Shown here in pieces: positions 63,487 through 64,000 of a DNA stretch of 64,000 nt. The stretch comes from Sphingobium sp. WTD-1 (GTDB lineage Bacteria > Pseudomonadota > Alphaproteobacteria > Sphingomonadales > Sphingomonadaceae), in contig NZ_CP119127.1 of assembly GCF_030128825.1 (NCBI RefSeq), positions 1,426,001-1,490,000 on the forward strand, written 5' to 3'. Made by a program: the position numbers and the translations under genes. Under the pieces are notes generated by a model. That model was not told the origin of the DNA. It was given only the letters and a program-made list of their open reading frames with translations, and made no database searches. The first letter of the stretch is position 1. Each line of letters opens with the position of its first letter.

Positions 63487-63530
63487 GCGTTTTCCAATCG
63501 GGTGGGATCACCCGATGGCTCGGAAAACGC
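63487..63530. other. Long hairpin between the two GH43 genes
   Basis: GCGTTTTCC (63487-63495) pairs with GGAAAACGC (63522-63530), and TCGGGTG (63498-63504) pairs with CACCCGA (63509-63515) inside it. There is no U-tract. It could be an mRNA-stabilising or attenuating structure, or a member of a repeat family. Confidence 0.5.
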
Positions 63531-63597
63531 GACAAACCAAAATCCTAGAGGAGCGAGCCGATGCAATCGGATCAGTGACTCTAGTCAGACAATTGGA

Positions 63598-64000
63598 TCA
63601 ATAATCGGCAACGGGCCAGCCGTCAGCCCCCCAGCGCACCGGGGCGATGCGCAGGGTGGGGGCGCCGTTCGCTTGCTTGTCATAGGCATGGTAGACGACA
63701 TAGTCCTTGCCATCCTTGTCATGCAGCCAGCCGGCATGGCCGGGGCCACGGAAACGCTGCTGTTCCTGCAGGTCGGCGCGCAGGAAGATGCTGCCGCCGC
63801 CTTCCATCAGCGGGCTGCCGTCCTTGCCCAGATAGGGGCCGGTGATCGCCTTCGAACGGCCGATAACGGTGTAATAGGTGCTGTTAACGCCCTTGCAGCA
63901 ATAGTCATAGCTGACCATCAGCCAATAATAGCCGCCATGGTCGACGATGAAGGGGGCCTCCACCGGAGCCGGGCCGCCGGCGGGGGCCGGGCGACGCGCG
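63598..64000 (-). CDS. GH43 endo-1,5-alpha-L-arabinanase-like protein (5' end outside the window)
   Basis: The C-terminal 134 residues of a GH43 enzyme; the frame stays open to the window edge, so the start lies beyond base 64000. VEAPFIVDHGGYYWLMVSYD holds the catalytic acid Glu, and YCCKGVNSTYYTVIGRSKAI, GPYLGKDG, GPGHAGWL and VVYHAYDKQANGAPTLRI match endo-arabinanases of the GH43_4/5 group. It would cut the arabinan backbone into oligosaccharides for the TonB receptor and arabinosidase encoded beside it. Confidence 0.88.
   Translation of the reverse strand, partial: ARRPAPAGGPAPVEAPFIVDHGGYYWLMVSYDYCCKGVNSTYYTVIGRSKAITGPYLGKDGSPLMEGGGSIFLRADLQEQQRFRGPGHAGWLHDKDGKDYVVYHAYDKQANGAPTLRIAPVRWGADGWPVADY

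Overview
The window looks like a chromosomal segment of a high-G+C alphaproteobacterium of the order Sphingomonadales; a Sphingobium/Sphingomonas-type genome is my best guess. Support comes from the TonB-dependent receptor types, the cox gene order, the alphaproteobacterial REP-like inverted repeats and dense ATGA-coupled operons. I see no phage, insertion sequence, CRISPR array or tRNA/rRNA gene. Genus-level placement is inference.

Layout. 1-6.7 kb: end of a D-amino-acid-oxidase-like gene, a thioredoxin-reductase-like flavoprotein divergent from an Rrf2 regulator, a fused HyuA/HyuB 5-oxoprolinase and a class II aldolase. 6.9-12.0 kb: housekeeping genes (rpsU, FKBP isomerase, and a minus-strand set pyrE-pdxJ-acpS-lepB-AI-2E-type permease). 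12.3-20.1 kb: aa3-type cytochrome c oxidase operon coxB-coxA-ctaB-(45-codon membrane protein)-ctaG-coxC-DUF983-surf1, then thrC. 20.2-24.6 kb: a methyltransferase, glutaminyl cyclase, ygfZ, pyrC, REP-like DNA and an orphan gene. 25.0-29.5 kb: a copper island with copC divergent from a CnrY/CnrX/CnrH-like anti-sigma/sensor/ECF sigma set and copAB. 29.5-34.5 kb: a cobalamin riboswitch heading a TonB receptor, a PepSY membrane protein and a NiCoT cobalt/nickel permease. 34.6-42.4 kb: an SDR enzyme, an RND efflux operon and a divergent LysR regulator. 42.4-49.7 kb: peptide or amide scavenging genes (M19 dipeptidase, two amidohydrolases, an Ntn acylase, a POT transporter). 49.8-56.7 kb: a YcaO-TfuA locus. 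56.8-64.0 kb: an arabinan utilisation locus (SusC-like TonB receptor, an (alpha/alpha)6 glycosidase and two GH43 enzymes), the last gene running off the window.

The most interesting part is 49.8-56.7 kb. A cytoplasmic metzincin-like protease, two small proteins of unknown family, a possible hydrophobic micro-ORF, YcaO and TfuA lie on one strand. A BTAD/TPR regulator converges on them. YcaO plus TfuA is the enzyme pair known for backbone thioamidation, so this may be an undescribed RiPP-like or protein-thioamidation system.

The second notable region is the copper island. Its sensor keeps all five metal ligands that I recall for CnrX (a Ni/Co sensor), yet it sits in front of copAB. The gap between copC and the sensor operon carries the same bipartite 8-mer pair on both strands, facing inward, which looks like two face-to-face promoters read by the adjacent ECF sigma factor. 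Directly downstream lies B12-controlled cobalt uptake, so three metals meet within 10 kb.
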